From assembly GCA_002479655.1 (NCBI GenBank), contig DLOQ01000129.1, forward strand, positions 9,753 through 15,458: 5,706 nucleotides of DNA, given 5' to 3'. The translations under genes were made by a program, and so were the position numbers. This document shows, in pieces, positions 5,499-5,706 of this stretch (positions are counted from its first letter, which is position 1; each line of letters opens with the position of its first letter). The DNA comes from Lachnospiraceae bacterium UBA7480. GTDB taxonomy: Bacteria > Bacillota > Clostridia > Lachnospirales > Lachnospiraceae. The notes under the pieces were generated by a model. The model worked only from the letters and a program-made list of their open reading frames with translations. It made no database searches and had not been told where the DNA came from.

Positions 5499-5706
5499 AT
5501 GGCTATAAGCAAGGATGAGACGCTTGCGATTGAGGTGAAGGATCTCACAAAAATCTATAAATTGTATGAGAGAAACGCGGATCGCGTCAGAGAGGCGCTG
5601 CACCTTACCAGAAAACCGCGGCATACGGAGCATTATGCTCTGAAGGATGTGTCGATGGATATTAAGAAAGGGGAAACTGTAGGGATCATCGGTACCAATG
5701 GTTCCG
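5499..5706 (+). CDS. wzt: ABC transporter ATPase for polysaccharide export (Wzt/TagH family), N-terminal part
   Basis: The first 69 codons are visible and the window ends inside the Walker A motif. The protein would energise the permease encoded just upstream, working at the cytoplasmic face. Visible are the opening strand AIEVKDLTKIYKLY (10-23), a charged insert (about 24-45, RNADRVREALHLTRKPRH) that is characteristic of capsule, O-antigen and teichoic-acid exporter ATPases, ALKDVSMDIKKGE (47-59), and VGIIGTNGS (61-69), the start of the nucleotide-binding P-loop. Start choice: the frame is open back to 5412 but contains no ATG, GTG or TTG before ATG 5499, so this start is firm. Its best ribosome binding site is GGAGG 5483-5487, 11 nt upstream and inside the third spacer repeat. 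Whether it carries a C-terminal carbohydrate-binding domain, as some Wzt proteins do, lies beyond the window. Confidence 0.92.
   Translation, partial: MAISKDETLAIEVKDLTKIYKLYERNADRVREALHLTRKPRHTEHYALKDVSMDIKKGETVGIIGTNGS

Noticed and set aside
5279..5633. Antisense reading frames of about 90-100 codons over the repeat spacer and ATPase start
   Set aside because: Their repetitive Leu/Pro/Phe/Ala content is the reverse image of the tandem repeats; they overlap clear genes on the other strand.

Overview
The window is a stretch of a surface-polysaccharide locus from what looks like a Gram-positive Clostridia member, most plausibly a Lachnospiraceae-type gut Firmicute. That assignment is an inference. 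It rests on strong GGAGG-type ribosome binding sites, moderate GC with AT-rich gaps, dTDP-sugar genes beside a Wzm/Wzt (TagG/TagH) exporter, and secreted or membrane-anchored GH25 lysozymes mixed into the operon. No sequence search was possible. All genes are on the + strand, and I see no RNA gene, insertion sequence or CRISPR array.

Layout: the 3' end of a GH25 muramidase gene (1-278); rmlB, dTDP-glucose 4,6-dehydratase (341-1426); a gap with an imperfect terminator-like hairpin and a possible restart promoter (1427-1548); rmlA, glucose-1-phosphate thymidylyltransferase (1549-2418); a second, complete GH25 muramidase gene overlapping the rmlA end by 11 nt (2408-3652); rmlC, dTDP-4-keto-6-deoxyglucose 3,5-epimerase (3765-4337); an ABC-2 polysaccharide export permease with an additional N-terminal two-helix segment (4373-5374); a 124-nt spacer built largely from three degenerate copies of a 39-bp tandem repeat (5375-5491); and the 5' end of the partner ATPase gene, cut by the window just after the start of its Walker A motif (5499-5706).

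How the genes fit together: RmlA makes dTDP-glucose, RmlB dehydrates it to the 4-keto-6-deoxy sugar, and RmlC epimerises it. RmlD, the last step to dTDP-L-rhamnose, is not in this window. The permease and ATPase would export a lipid-linked glycan, possibly rhamnose-containing, across the membrane. The two muramidases are paralogs and could open or remodel peptidoglycan where the polymer is attached; that link is inferred from gene position only.

The enzymes are ordinary members of known families. The least explained parts are the 39-bp repeat array between the two transporter genes, the muramidase inserted tightly into the sugar-nucleotide operon together with a second copy nearby, and the N-terminal extension of the permease. 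I found no convincing evidence of an entirely new system.
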